The position numbers and the translations under genes are program-made. The notes under the pieces were generated by a model, which ran no database searches, was not told the origin of the DNA, and saw nothing but the letters and a program-made list of their open reading frames with translations. From contig DASSRK010000140.1 in the NCBI GenBank assembly GCA_035701825.1, positions 1 through 64,000 on the forward strand: DNA of 64,000 nucleotides, read 5' to 3'. Shown in pieces: positions 1 to 7,872 of the stretch (position 1 is the first letter of the stretch; each line of letters opens with the position of its first letter). The DNA is from CADEED01 sp035701825. Lineage in GTDB: Bacteria; Pseudomonadota; Gammaproteobacteria; Steroidobacterales; Steroidobacteraceae.

Positions 1-132
1 GGCTGGCTGGATAGTCCCGGCCATTGCGCCAACATCATGGAACCCCGGTTCCAGGACATCGGCGTGGGACTGGCCATCGGCAAGAAGCGCGGCCAGGTCT
101 ACTGGGTGCAGAACTTCGGCGCGCCGCGCTAG
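1..132 (+). CDS. C-terminal end of a CAP-domain (SCP/YkwD-like) secreted protein, partial
   Basis: The window opens inside a reading frame that ends at a TAG at 130-132. The 43 visible residues contain the WLDSPGHCANIM block followed by a GVGLAIG...YWVQNFG strand, which is the conserved C-terminal signature of the cysteine-rich secretory/PR-1 (CAP) superfamily, including bacterial YkwD-like proteins. Such proteins are usually exported; their bacterial function is mostly unknown. The N-terminus lies outside the window, so length and signal peptide cannot be judged. Confidence 0.82.
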   Translation, partial: GWLDSPGHCANIMEPRFQDIGVGLAIGKKRGQVYWVQNFGAPR

Positions 133-204
133 CCCTTTGACAGTGGTGGGGTGAGCGTACGCGAGCGGGCCAACCGTTCGGGGTCGCCGCCCTACAATGC
201 GCGC

Positions 205-1710
205 ATGGACATCTCAGACGACGACCTGCACCGCTGCGTGCGGGTACTGCGCGCGATCGAAGCGGATCGCTCGCACCTCACGCGCCTCAGCCAGGAGCAG
301 CGCCGCGAGCTGCTGACGCTCGCCGGCCTCATCGCCAAGCCGGAGCGCCACAACCTGGTGCGCATGGCGAAGGCCTTCCGGCGCGCCGACCGCGAAGCCG
401 CGAAGGAGCAGGACCGCAAGGCCATCGAGCAGGCGGGCCTGCGCGTGCAGCGGCGCGCCGAGGTGTTCACGCCGCTGTGGCTCGAGCCACCGAAGCCGGC
501 GGACGCTGAACAGCCGCGCCTCAACAAGGAACGCGCCTGCTACGTGTGCAAGCAGCCGTTCACGCGCGTGCACCGCTACTACGACTCCATGTGCGAGCCC
601 TGCGGCGACTTCAACTACGCCAAGCGCGAACAGAGCGCGGACCTGCGCGGCCACTACGCGCTGGTCACAGGCGCGCGCGTGAAGATCGGCTACCAGGCGT
701 CGCTCAAGCTGCTGCGCGCCGGCGCGCAGGTCGTCGTGACCACCCGCTTCCCGGTGGATGCGGCGGATCGCTATTCGAAGGAGCCGGACTTCGCCGCCTT
801 CCGCGAGCGGCTGCAGATCCATGGACTCGACCTGCGCCATTCGCCGAGCGTCGAGCTGTTCACGAAGTTCCTGGTCGAGCGCCTGCCGCGCCTGGACTAC
901 ATCCTCAACAACGCCTGCCAGACGGTGCGGCGCCCGGCGGGGTTCTTCCAGCACCTGCTGGCGCGCGAGGCCGAGCCGGTCGCCAAACTACCCGCGGAGC
1001 TGCGCGGCGTGCTCGCGGCGCACGACGAGTTGTGCCGCCGGCTGGAGGCGCCGGGCGGACTTGGCCACGCGCTGCTCGCCTCGCCCGAACACAGCCCCGG
1101 CGAAGGACTGGTGCACAGCGCCGCGCTCTCGCAGCGCCACTATCTCGACGAGGACTATCGCGGCGGCGAAGCCCTGTTCCCCGCGAACCGCTTCGACGAG
1201 GATCGCCAGCAGGTCGACCTGCGCGCGATCAACAGCTGGCGCCTGCGCCTGCACGAAGTGCAGACGCCCGAGCTGCTCGAAGTGCAACTGGTGAACGCCA
1301 TCGCGCCGTACATCCTCAACGCGCGCCTCAAGCCGCTCATGGTGCGCACCGCGGGTGCGCACAAGCACATCGTCAACGTGAGCGCGATGGAGGGCCAGTT
1401 CTACCGCACCACCAAGACCGACAAGCACCCGCACACCAACATGGCGAAGGCGGCGCTGAACATGATGACGCGCACCAGCGCGCCCGACTTCGTGAAGGAC
1501 GGCATCCACATGAACGCGGTGGACACGGGCTGGGTCACCGACGAGGACCCGGCCGTGCACGCCGCGCGCAAGGCGGAGCTCGGCTTCTCACCGCCGCTCG
1601 ACATCATCGACGGCGCGGCGCGCATCGTGGACCCGATCTTCGTCGGCCGGACCACCGGCAAGCACGCCTGGGGACAATTCCTGAAGGATTACAAGCCCGC
1701 GCCGTGGTGA
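205..1710 (+). CDS. SDR-family protein with N-terminal Cys4 zinc-finger-like module and altered active site
   Basis: A 501-residue protein from the ATG at 205 (an in-frame GTG at 151 is possible, but the extra 18 residues look like leader DNA). Residues 1-105 are helical and charged; C112-x2-C115-x14-C130-x2-C133 looks like a zinc-binding knuckle. A Rossmann SDR domain follows: TGARVKIG from T155, the NNAC motif at 235, and the catalytic-loop Ser at 393. The usual YxxxK is TNMAK (T411, K415), so the catalytic Tyr is missing. About 85 extra residues sit between NNAC and the next core helix. The fold assignment is solid; the reaction is unknown, and it may be a non-catalytic or atypical oxidoreductase. 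It converges with the HDOD gene downstream. Confidence 0.8.
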   Translation: MDISDDDLHRCVRVLRAIEADRSHLTRLSQEQRRELLTLAGLIAKPERHNLVRMAKAFRRADREAAKEQDRKAIEQAGLRVQRRAEVFTPLWLEPPKPADAEQPRLNKERACYVCKQPFTRVHRYYDSMCEPCGDFNYAKREQSADLRGHYALVTGARVKIGYQASLKLLRAGAQVVVTTRFPVDAADRYSKEPDFAAFRERLQIHGLDLRHSPSVELFTKFLVERLPRLDYILNNACQTVRRPAGFFQHLLAREAEPVAKLPAELRGVLAAHDELCRRLEAPGGLGHALLASPEHSPGEGLVHSAALSQRHYLDEDYRGGEALFPANRFDEDRQQVDLRAINSWRLRLHEVQTPELLEVQLVNAIAPYILNARLKPLMVRTAGAHKHIVNVSAMEGQFYRTTKTDKHPHTNMAKAALNMMTRTSAPDFVKDGIHMNAVDTGWVTDEDPAVHAARKAELGFSPPLDIIDGAARIVDPIFVGRTTGKHAWGQFLKDYKPAPW

Positions 1711-1725
1711 CGGCCCGCCGGCGGC

Positions 1726-2787
1726 TCAGCGCGTCGCGGCGAGATGCTTGATCGCGAGACGCGACCACAGCCGATCGATGTCAGGATGATGGTCGTCGGC
1801 GAGGATGATGGCGCGCGCCGAGAGCTCGCGCAGGTGGCCGCGGTTCACCAGGATGAGCAGGGCTCCCGCCAGTCGGCCGAAGTGCACCGAGCGCGCGAGG
1901 CCCGGGCCGCGCGGAATCGCGAGCGCGCCCTGCAACTCCGCCGGCAACTGCCAACTCTCGGCGATGCGCAGCGCCATCGGCGGCACCCATTCGTCGAGTA
2001 GCCTGGCCATGGCGGCCGGACGCACGACGTCGTCGTCCGACAGGCAGTGCTCGCGCGCGATGCGGAACACGGCGTTGCTGGCGAGGCCCTGCAGCAGCAC
2101 CAGCAGTCGCGCGCTGAACGCGTCGACGTGCTCGATGCGGCCGGCGTGCAGCTCCGCGCAGGCGGCGGCGCATTCACCATGCTCCCAGGTCGCTTCGGCA
2201 AAGGAAGAGAAAGGACCGCGGGCCCCGGTCATGACCGGGTGCAGCAGCGCGGTCGCCACCAGCGACCGCAGCCCGTCCGTGCCGACGCGCGCCACCGCCT
2301 GCTGCAGGCTGTCGATGGGCCTGGCGCGACTCGAGCGGTAGAAAGAGCTGTTCGCGAGTTTCAGCAGGCCGCCGAGCAGCGCGCCGTCCTCGGCGAGGAT
2401 CGCGGCGATCTCGCGCATCGAATTCGCGTCGCTGTTGATGGCGCTCACCAGGCGCGGCAGCAGCGAAGGCCGGCGCGGCAGGTACCGGGCCTGCAGCTCG
2501 AGATCGCCGAGCACCCGCGCCGCCGGCTCGAGCAGCGCCAGCTCTTCGGCCGTCGCCTCGTCCCGCAGGTCGTTGAGGTTGGCGTCGAGCGCGTGCGCCG
2601 TGAAGCGGCGCATGGCGACGCCCGCGTGGACGCCGAGCCACGGGCCAGCGTCAGCGAAGCCCTTGGGGCTGGGCTGTGCGTGGCCTGCCTGCCGATCCCT
2701 GATCCGTTGCGGTCGCATCCATGCGCGCGACCGGCCAAACCATTGATCCACAAGAGAGCCCATTCCAGAGCGGAAAGCGCCAATCAT
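1726..2787 (-). CDS. HDOD-domain signalling protein
   Basis: A 353-residue protein. From about residue 100 it shows the HDOD pattern: LPRRPSLLPRLVSAINS, then AEDGALLGGLLKLANSSFY and IDSLQQAVARVGTDGLRSLV, which is typical of the HD-related output domain found in bacterial signalling proteins. The metal-ligand His-Asp pair of true HD phosphohydrolases is absent, as usual in this family. There is no membrane segment. An internal ATG at 2613 (MRRFTAHALD) is an alternative start, since the first 58 residues look less conserved. HDOD proteins typically act in regulation of motility, stress or cell-cycle signalling; the role here is not predictable from neighbours. Confidence 0.85.
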   Translation of the reverse strand: MIGAFRSGMGSLVDQWFGRSRAWMRPQRIRDRQAGHAQPSPKGFADAGPWLGVHAGVAMRRFTAHALDANLNDLRDEATAEELALLEPAARVLGDLELQARYLPRRPSLLPRLVSAINSDANSMREIAAILAEDGALLGGLLKLANSSFYRSSRARPIDSLQQAVARVGTDGLRSLVATALLHPVMTGARGPFSSFAEATWEHGECAAACAELHAGRIEHVDAFSARLLVLLQGLASNAVFRIAREHCLSDDDVVRPAAMARLLDEWVPPMALRIAESWQLPAELQGALAIPRGPGLARSVHFGRLAGALLILVNRGHLRELSARAIILADDHHPDIDRLWSRLAIKHLAATR

Positions 2788-3002
2788 GGTCTACGGGTTA
2801 TCGGCGCCTGTCCCGGGAACTGAAGCGCGGAATCGCAAAACCATAAGTCAAAACTCCGTGCGTTACAGGTCGGAATCGTGCGCACCTCACCGGTGTCACC
2901 GGCAAACACCGCATGGCAGAGTGTTGGTAGTCAGCGCAGGAATGCCTGCGCCATACTGCCGCGGCACCGGTAGCCCGAGAAAAACAAGAGGACGATTTGG
3001 AC
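2788..3002. promoter_or_regulatory. Divergent intergenic region between HDOD gene and transglutaminase operon
   Basis: These 215 bases separate two divergently transcribed genes and must hold both promoters. I see no hexamer pair good enough to name. A purine-rich stretch ending in GAGGA (2988-2992) lies about 10 bases before the ATG at 3003 and is the probable ribosome binding site; it is too close to the in-frame TTG at 2997, which is why the ATG is preferred. Confidence 0.4.
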
Positions 3003-4964
3003 ATGGTTCAGGGAATCGCCCGGCTCGCCCCGCTGCTGCTGCTCATCCTCGCGATACCGGCGCGCGCCGAGCAGCCGTGGGAGCCGATCTCCCCGGAAGA
3101 ATTGAAGATGACCAGCGAGCCGAAGGCGCCCAAGGCTCCGGCGATCTACCTGATGCGCAAGGTCGACCGCGACGACGCGCAATCGACCGAATCCGTCTAC
3201 CTGCGCATCAAGGTGCTGACCGACGAGGGCCGCGCGTTCGGCAACGTCGAGATTGCGTACATCGCCTCGCAGGAGAGTATTCGCGCGCTGCAGGCGCGCG
3301 TCGTGCATGCGGACGGCAGCATCGTCGAATTCGACGGCACGATCTACGACAAGCCGCTGCTCAAGGCGCACGGCGTCAAGCAGATGGCGAAATCCTTCAC
3401 GCTTCCCGGCGTGGACGTCGGCAGCATCATCGAGTACCGCTACCGCCGGCAGATGCGCTACGGCTGGATCTTCGATTCGCGCTGGCTGCTGAGCGCCGAC
3501 CTGTTCACCAGGTACGGCAAGTTCTCCCTGCGCCCGGCGGACGACTGGCTGCTGCGCTGGAGCTGGCCGATCGGCCTGCCGCCCGACACCACCCAGCCGC
3601 TGCAGACAGGCGGCGTCATCCGCCTCGAGACACACGACGTGCCGGCATTCGTCTCGGAAGAGTACATGCCCCCGGAAAATGCAATGAAGTTCCGGGTGGA
3701 ATTCGTGTATGCGGACCCGGAAAGCAACCAGCGCAACGAAGATGACTACTGGAAGGCGCAGACAAAGCGCGCGTATGGCCGCGTGAAGAGTTTCGCGAGG
3801 ACCAGCAAGACGCTCGAGCAGGAAGTCGCCCGCCTGGTGCAGCCCGGCGATTCCCCGGAGACCCAGGCACGCAAGCTGTATGCGCGCGCCCAGCAGCTGC
3901 GCAATCTCTCGTTCGAGCGCCGCGCCACCGAGCAGGAAGTCGATCGCGAGAAGCTCGCCACCAACGACACCGCCGATGACGTGCTCAAGCACGGCTACGG
4001 CGACGGCGACGAGGTCACTCTCTTCTTCTATGCGTTGCTGCGCGCCGCGAAGATCGACGCCTCGGTGCTGCTCGTCTCGACGCGCGACGACTACATTTTC
4101 GATCCGCGCATGATGAACGGCCACCAGCTCAACACCTGCGTCGTGATGGCCACCTTCGGCAACGACACGATGTACCTGGATCCCGGCGTGTCGTTCATGC
4201 CCTTCGGATACCTGCCCTGGAACGAGACGGGCGTGCAGGGCCTGCGCCTCGGGCCCCACGGTGCCGTCGAATGGGCGGTCACCTCGCTACCCGGCCCGGC
4301 CGAGTCGCGCGTCGAGCGCAAGGTCGTCGTGAAGCTCGACACGTCGGGAACCCTCGAGGGCAAGGTCACGGCGACCTACACCGGCCTCGAAGCGAGCCGG
4401 CGCCGCATCGCCGAGCGCAATGAAGACGCCACGGAGCGCCGGAAATTCCTGGAAGACGAGATCGAAGCGGACGTGCCGACCGGCATCGACGTGAAGCTCA
4501 CCAACTCCCCGGACTGGACCGGGGCCGAGACGCCGCTGGTCGCCGAGTTCGAGTTCTCCGTTCCCGGTTGGGCCGCGGCGGCGGGCAACCGCGCGCTCGT
4601 CCCCGTCGGGCTGTTCGGCGGTTCGGAGAAGCATACCTTCGAGCACGGCGCCCGCGTGCACCCGCTGTATTTCAGCCATCCGTACCAGCACACGGACGAG
4701 ATCTCCATCGAGCTTCCGCCGGGCTGGCAGGTCGCCAGCATGCCGAAGCCGCGCGCCGTCGACATCAAGGTCATCAAGTACGGCTCGAGCGCGCAGCTCA
4801 ACGGCACGACGCTGACACTGAAACGCGAGCTCCTGCTGAACACGATCATGATCCAGCAGAAGTTCTACCCGCAGGTGCACGACTTCTTCCAGGCGGTGCG
4901 CGCCGGCGACGAGGACCAGATCGTCATCACGAGGGGCGCCGCGCCGAGAGCCGCGCAGAATTGA
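3003..4964 (+). CDS. Secreted DUF3857/transglutaminase-fold protein with disabled active site
   Basis: A 653-residue protein with an N-terminal signal peptide (hydrophobic run then PARAEQ). A DUF3857-like beta-rich domain covers about residues 40-230, followed by a transglutaminase-like domain at about 270-400 and a C-terminal beta domain. In active relatives the nucleophile sits in GYGDCKD; here it reads GYGDGDE with Gly335 in place of Cys. The catalytic His position (normally FNHA) reads LNTC (Thr378). Only the Asp of the triad (D393, YLDPG) is kept. It is therefore probably a pseudo-enzyme, perhaps a binding or scaffold partner of the intact paralogue that starts four bases after its stop. 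First gene of a three-gene operon. Confidence 0.82.
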   Translation: MVQGIARLAPLLLLILAIPARAEQPWEPISPEELKMTSEPKAPKAPAIYLMRKVDRDDAQSTESVYLRIKVLTDEGRAFGNVEIAYIASQESIRALQARVVHADGSIVEFDGTIYDKPLLKAHGVKQMAKSFTLPGVDVGSIIEYRYRRQMRYGWIFDSRWLLSADLFTRYGKFSLRPADDWLLRWSWPIGLPPDTTQPLQTGGVIRLETHDVPAFVSEEYMPPENAMKFRVEFVYADPESNQRNEDDYWKAQTKRAYGRVKSFARTSKTLEQEVARLVQPGDSPETQARKLYARAQQLRNLSFERRATEQEVDREKLATNDTADDVLKHGYGDGDEVTLFFYALLRAAKIDASVLLVSTRDDYIFDPRMMNGHQLNTCVVMATFGNDTMYLDPGVSFMPFGYLPWNETGVQGLRLGPHGAVEWAVTSLPGPAESRVERKVVVKLDTSGTLEGKVTATYTGLEASRRRIAERNEDATERRKFLEDEIEADVPTGIDVKLTNSPDWTGAETPLVAEFEFSVPGWAAAAGNRALVPVGLFGGSEKHTFEHGARVHPLYFSHPYQHTDEISIELPPGWQVASMPKPRAVDIKVIKYGSSAQLNGTTLTLKRELLLNTIMIQQKFYPQVHDFFQAVRAGDEDQIVITRGAAPRAAQN

Positions 4965-4968
4965 GGAC

Positions 4969-6954
4969 ATGAACATGGGGTCCAGGACCGTCTTGCGCGC
5001 GGGGATCGCCTCCCTCGTCCTCCTGCAGGCCACCGCGGCGTGGGCCGCGACTGCGCCGGACTGGATGCGCGCGCAAGTGAATGCGCCCGTGCCGGACCAC
5101 GACGACGAGACCGACGCCGTCATGCTCTATTCCGCCACCGAGCTCATCGTGCTGGCGCCCGGCAAGATGAAGCGCATCGATCGCCGCGTGTTGAAAATCC
5201 TGCGCAGCGGCGGCGAATCCTGGGGCGCGGTGCGCGCCGATTTCACCCCGCAGAACAAGATCACCGCCATCCGCGGCTGGAGCATCCCGGCGCAGGGCAA
5301 GGACTTCCAGGTCAAGGACAAGGAAATCGTCGAGACCGCCATCACCGACGTCGACGGCGGCGAGCTGATCAGCGACGTGCGGCGCAAGTTCATGCGCATT
5401 CCCGCCGCGGTGCCGGGCAACCTCATCGGCTACGAGATCGAGCAGGAGATGCAGCCGTACGAGATGACCGACGAGTGGGACATCCAGGAGACCGTGCCGG
5501 TGCGCGAGGCGCGCTACACCGTGAAGCTGCCGCAAGGCTGGTCATACAAGACCTTCTGGCTCAACTACGCCGGGCCCACCCCGACGGAAGCCGTCGCGGG
5601 ACAGTGGAGCTGGGTGCTCAACGACCTGAAACCCGTGAAGATCGAGCGGCGCATGCCGCCATGGCGCGGCATCGCCGCCCGCATGGTGCTGTCGCTGCAG
5701 CCGCCCGGCGGCAACGGTGGCGGCTTCCAGAGTTGGCAGGAGGTCGGCACTTGGTACCTCGGCCTGGTCGATGGGCGGCGTGATCCGTCGCCGCCACTGC
5801 ACGACAAGGCCTTGCGACTCACCGCGTCGGCGCCCGATCCGCTCGCCAGGATGCGCGCGCTCGCGACTTACGTGCAGCGTGACATCCGCTACGTCGCCAT
5901 CGAGCTCGGGGTCGGCGGTGTACAGCCACACCCGGCGACCGAGGTACTGGCCAACGGCTACGGGGACTGCAAGGACAAGGTGACACTGATGTCCTCGATG
6001 CTGAAGGAGGTCGGCATCGAATCGCACTACGTGCTGATCAACACGCATCGCGGCTCGCAGGGCGCGGATACCCCGCCCAACATGAGCTTCAACCACGCCA
6101 TCATCGCCATCCAGCTGCCGGCGAGCGTGGACAAGTCCCAGCTACCCGCCGCGATCACGCACAAGACGCTGGGCCCGGTGCTGTTCTTCGACCCCACCGA
6201 TGATCTCGTGCCGCTGGGCTACCTGTCGGGCGAGCTGCAGGCGAACTACGGCATGCTCGTGACGCCGGGCGGCGGCGAGCTCATCGCGCTTCCACAGTCC
6301 TCGAGCGCACTCAATGGCCGCGAGCGCACCGGCAAGTTCACGCTCGACGAGCACGGCACGCTGTCCGGTGAAGTGCGCGAGACCTGGTCCGGCGACGGCG
6401 CCGCCGGGCAACGTTACGCCCTGCGCTCCGCGCAGCAGGACGTGGACCAGATCAAGCCGATCGAGTCGATGCTGACCCACTCGCTTTCCGAGTTCCAGAT
6501 CACGAAAGCATCGGTAGTGAACCTGCGCGCGCTCGAGAAGCCGCTGGTCTGGAGCTATGCACTCGACATTCCGCGCTACCCGCGCTCCGCGGGCGAGTTG
6601 CTCATCATCCGCCCACGCATATTCGGCACCCTGTCGAGCGGACTGCTCGAGACCGACGAGCCGCGCCAGCATCCGATCGAGTTCGATGCGCCGGCGCGCA
6701 ACACCGACGTGTTCGAGATCACCGTGCCCGCGGGCTACGTGCCCGACAGCCTGCCGCCGCCGGTGAGCAAGGATCTCGGATTCATCTCCTACAACAGCTC
6801 CACGACGTTCTCCGGCAACGTGTTGCGCTACACCCGCACGCTCGAGCTCAGGGAGCTGAGCGTACCGGTGGCGAAGGCGCCCTCGCTGAAGAGCTTCTAT
6901 CGCACCATCGAGAACGACGAACGGAACTCGGCGCTGCTGAAGAAGGCGCAGTGA
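4969..6954 (+). CDS. Secreted DUF3857 plus transglutaminase-like protein, intact triad
   Basis: A 661-residue exported protein (signal peptide ending ...AAWAATA). An N-terminal DUF3857 domain (about 50-230) is followed by a transglutaminase/cysteine-protease fold with Cys334 in GYGDCKDK, His376 in FNHAI and Asp408 in FFDPTDD, then a C-terminal DUF2569-like or beta domain. It is a paralogue of the upstream gene, which lacks the Cys and His. The spacing of four bases from the upstream stop and the GTGA overlap with the downstream gene show one transcript. ATG 4969 and ATG 4975 are both possible starts. Substrate unknown; the fold suggests protein or peptide cross-linking or cleavage in the periplasm. 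Confidence 0.87.
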   Translation: MNMGSRTVLRAGIASLVLLQATAAWAATAPDWMRAQVNAPVPDHDDETDAVMLYSATELIVLAPGKMKRIDRRVLKILRSGGESWGAVRADFTPQNKITAIRGWSIPAQGKDFQVKDKEIVETAITDVDGGELISDVRRKFMRIPAAVPGNLIGYEIEQEMQPYEMTDEWDIQETVPVREARYTVKLPQGWSYKTFWLNYAGPTPTEAVAGQWSWVLNDLKPVKIERRMPPWRGIAARMVLSLQPPGGNGGGFQSWQEVGTWYLGLVDGRRDPSPPLHDKALRLTASAPDPLARMRALATYVQRDIRYVAIELGVGGVQPHPATEVLANGYGDCKDKVTLMSSMLKEVGIESHYVLINTHRGSQGADTPPNMSFNHAIIAIQLPASVDKSQLPAAITHKTLGPVLFFDPTDDLVPLGYLSGELQANYGMLVTPGGGELIALPQSSSALNGRERTGKFTLDEHGTLSGEVRETWSGDGAAGQRYALRSAQQDVDQIKPIESMLTHSLSEFQITKASVVNLRALEKPLVWSYALDIPRYPRSAGELLIIRPRIFGTLSSGLLETDEPRQHPIEFDAPARNTDVFEITVPAGYVPDSLPPPVSKDLGFISYNSSTTFSGNVLRYTRTLELRELSVPVAKAPSLKSFYRTIENDERNSALLKKAQ

Positions 6955-7850
6955 CCGCTCCGCGACCGGGCCGCGGGTCCTTCGAGTTGCGCACCCTGTG
7001 CGCGGTGGTGCTCGCGCTGGCCTTCGGCAGCGCCCGCGCCCAGGTATTCCAGGTCGACCTGGTGCCGCGCGCCGACGTCCAGGCGCGGCTGCACGCCTAC
7101 GGCGGTACCAACGCCGAACGCGGCGCCCGGCTGAAAAAGCTGTTCGTCAACGCGGGCTGCGGCGAGCACGTGTCCGAACAGCCCGTCAGGCACGCGCGCG
7201 AGCCCAACGTCATCTGCGTCCTTCCCGGTACGTCCGATCGCTTCATCATCGTCGGCGCGCATTTCGACCGCGTGCCGGGCAGTCGTGGCGTCGCGGACAA
7301 CTGGAGCGGCGCGTCGCTGCTGCCTTCGCTGTACACGGCCCTGAAGGTCGAGCCGCGGCGTCACACCTACATCTTCATCGGATTCAGCGACGAGGAGAAA
7401 GGCCTGGTGGGCTCGCAGTGGTACGTGCACAAGATGACCCCCGCGCAGGTCGCGGCGACCGACGCGATGATCAACCTGGACACGCTCGGTCTCGCGCCCA
7501 CCGAAGTCTGGGCGCACCGTGCGGACAAGGGGCTGACGCTCGCGCTCTACAGCGTCGCGCAATACCTCAAACTACCGCTCAGGTCGGTCAATTTCGAAGA
7601 GGTCGGATCGACCGATTCGCAATCCTTCCGCCAGCGCAAGATCCCCGTCCTGACCGTCCACTCGCTGACCCAGAGGAGCGAGGACAAGAACATCCTGCAC
7701 ACGGGCAAGGACAATCTCTCGGTCATGAAGCTGCACGACTACTACGACAGCTACCGCCTGATGGCGGTGTACCTGGGTTATCTCGATGGACTGCTGATCG
7801 GGCCCCCGCAACCGCAGGCGACTGCCACGACTTCGAAAACCGGGCCTTGA
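6951..7850 (+). CDS. Secreted M28-family zinc peptidase
   Basis: A 299-residue protein starting at a GTG that overlaps the upstream stop (GTGA), so translation is coupled. A signal peptide ends near ARAQV. The M28 two-zinc signature is complete: His104 in GAHFD, bridging Asp116 in DNWSGA, the Glu148-Glu149 pair in SDEEKGLVGS, Asp177 in NLDTLGL and His250 in LHTGKD. M28 enzymes are aminopeptidases or carboxypeptidases acting on small peptides, or glutaminyl cyclases. Being the third gene of the operon, it may trim products released by the transglutaminase-like proteins; that link is inference. Confidence 0.88.
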   Translation: MTAPRPGRGSFELRTLCAVVLALAFGSARAQVFQVDLVPRADVQARLHAYGGTNAERGARLKKLFVNAGCGEHVSEQPVRHAREPNVICVLPGTSDRFIIVGAHFDRVPGSRGVADNWSGASLLPSLYTALKVEPRRHTYIFIGFSDEEKGLVGSQWYVHKMTPAQVAATDAMINLDTLGLAPTEVWAHRADKGLTLALYSVAQYLKLPLRSVNFEEVGSTDSQSFRQRKIPVLTVHSLTQRSEDKNILHTGKDNLSVMKLHDYYDSYRLMAVYLGYLDGLLIGPPQPQATATTSKTGP

Positions 7851-7872
7851 GCCGTCCCGGGGCGCGGCCCGG

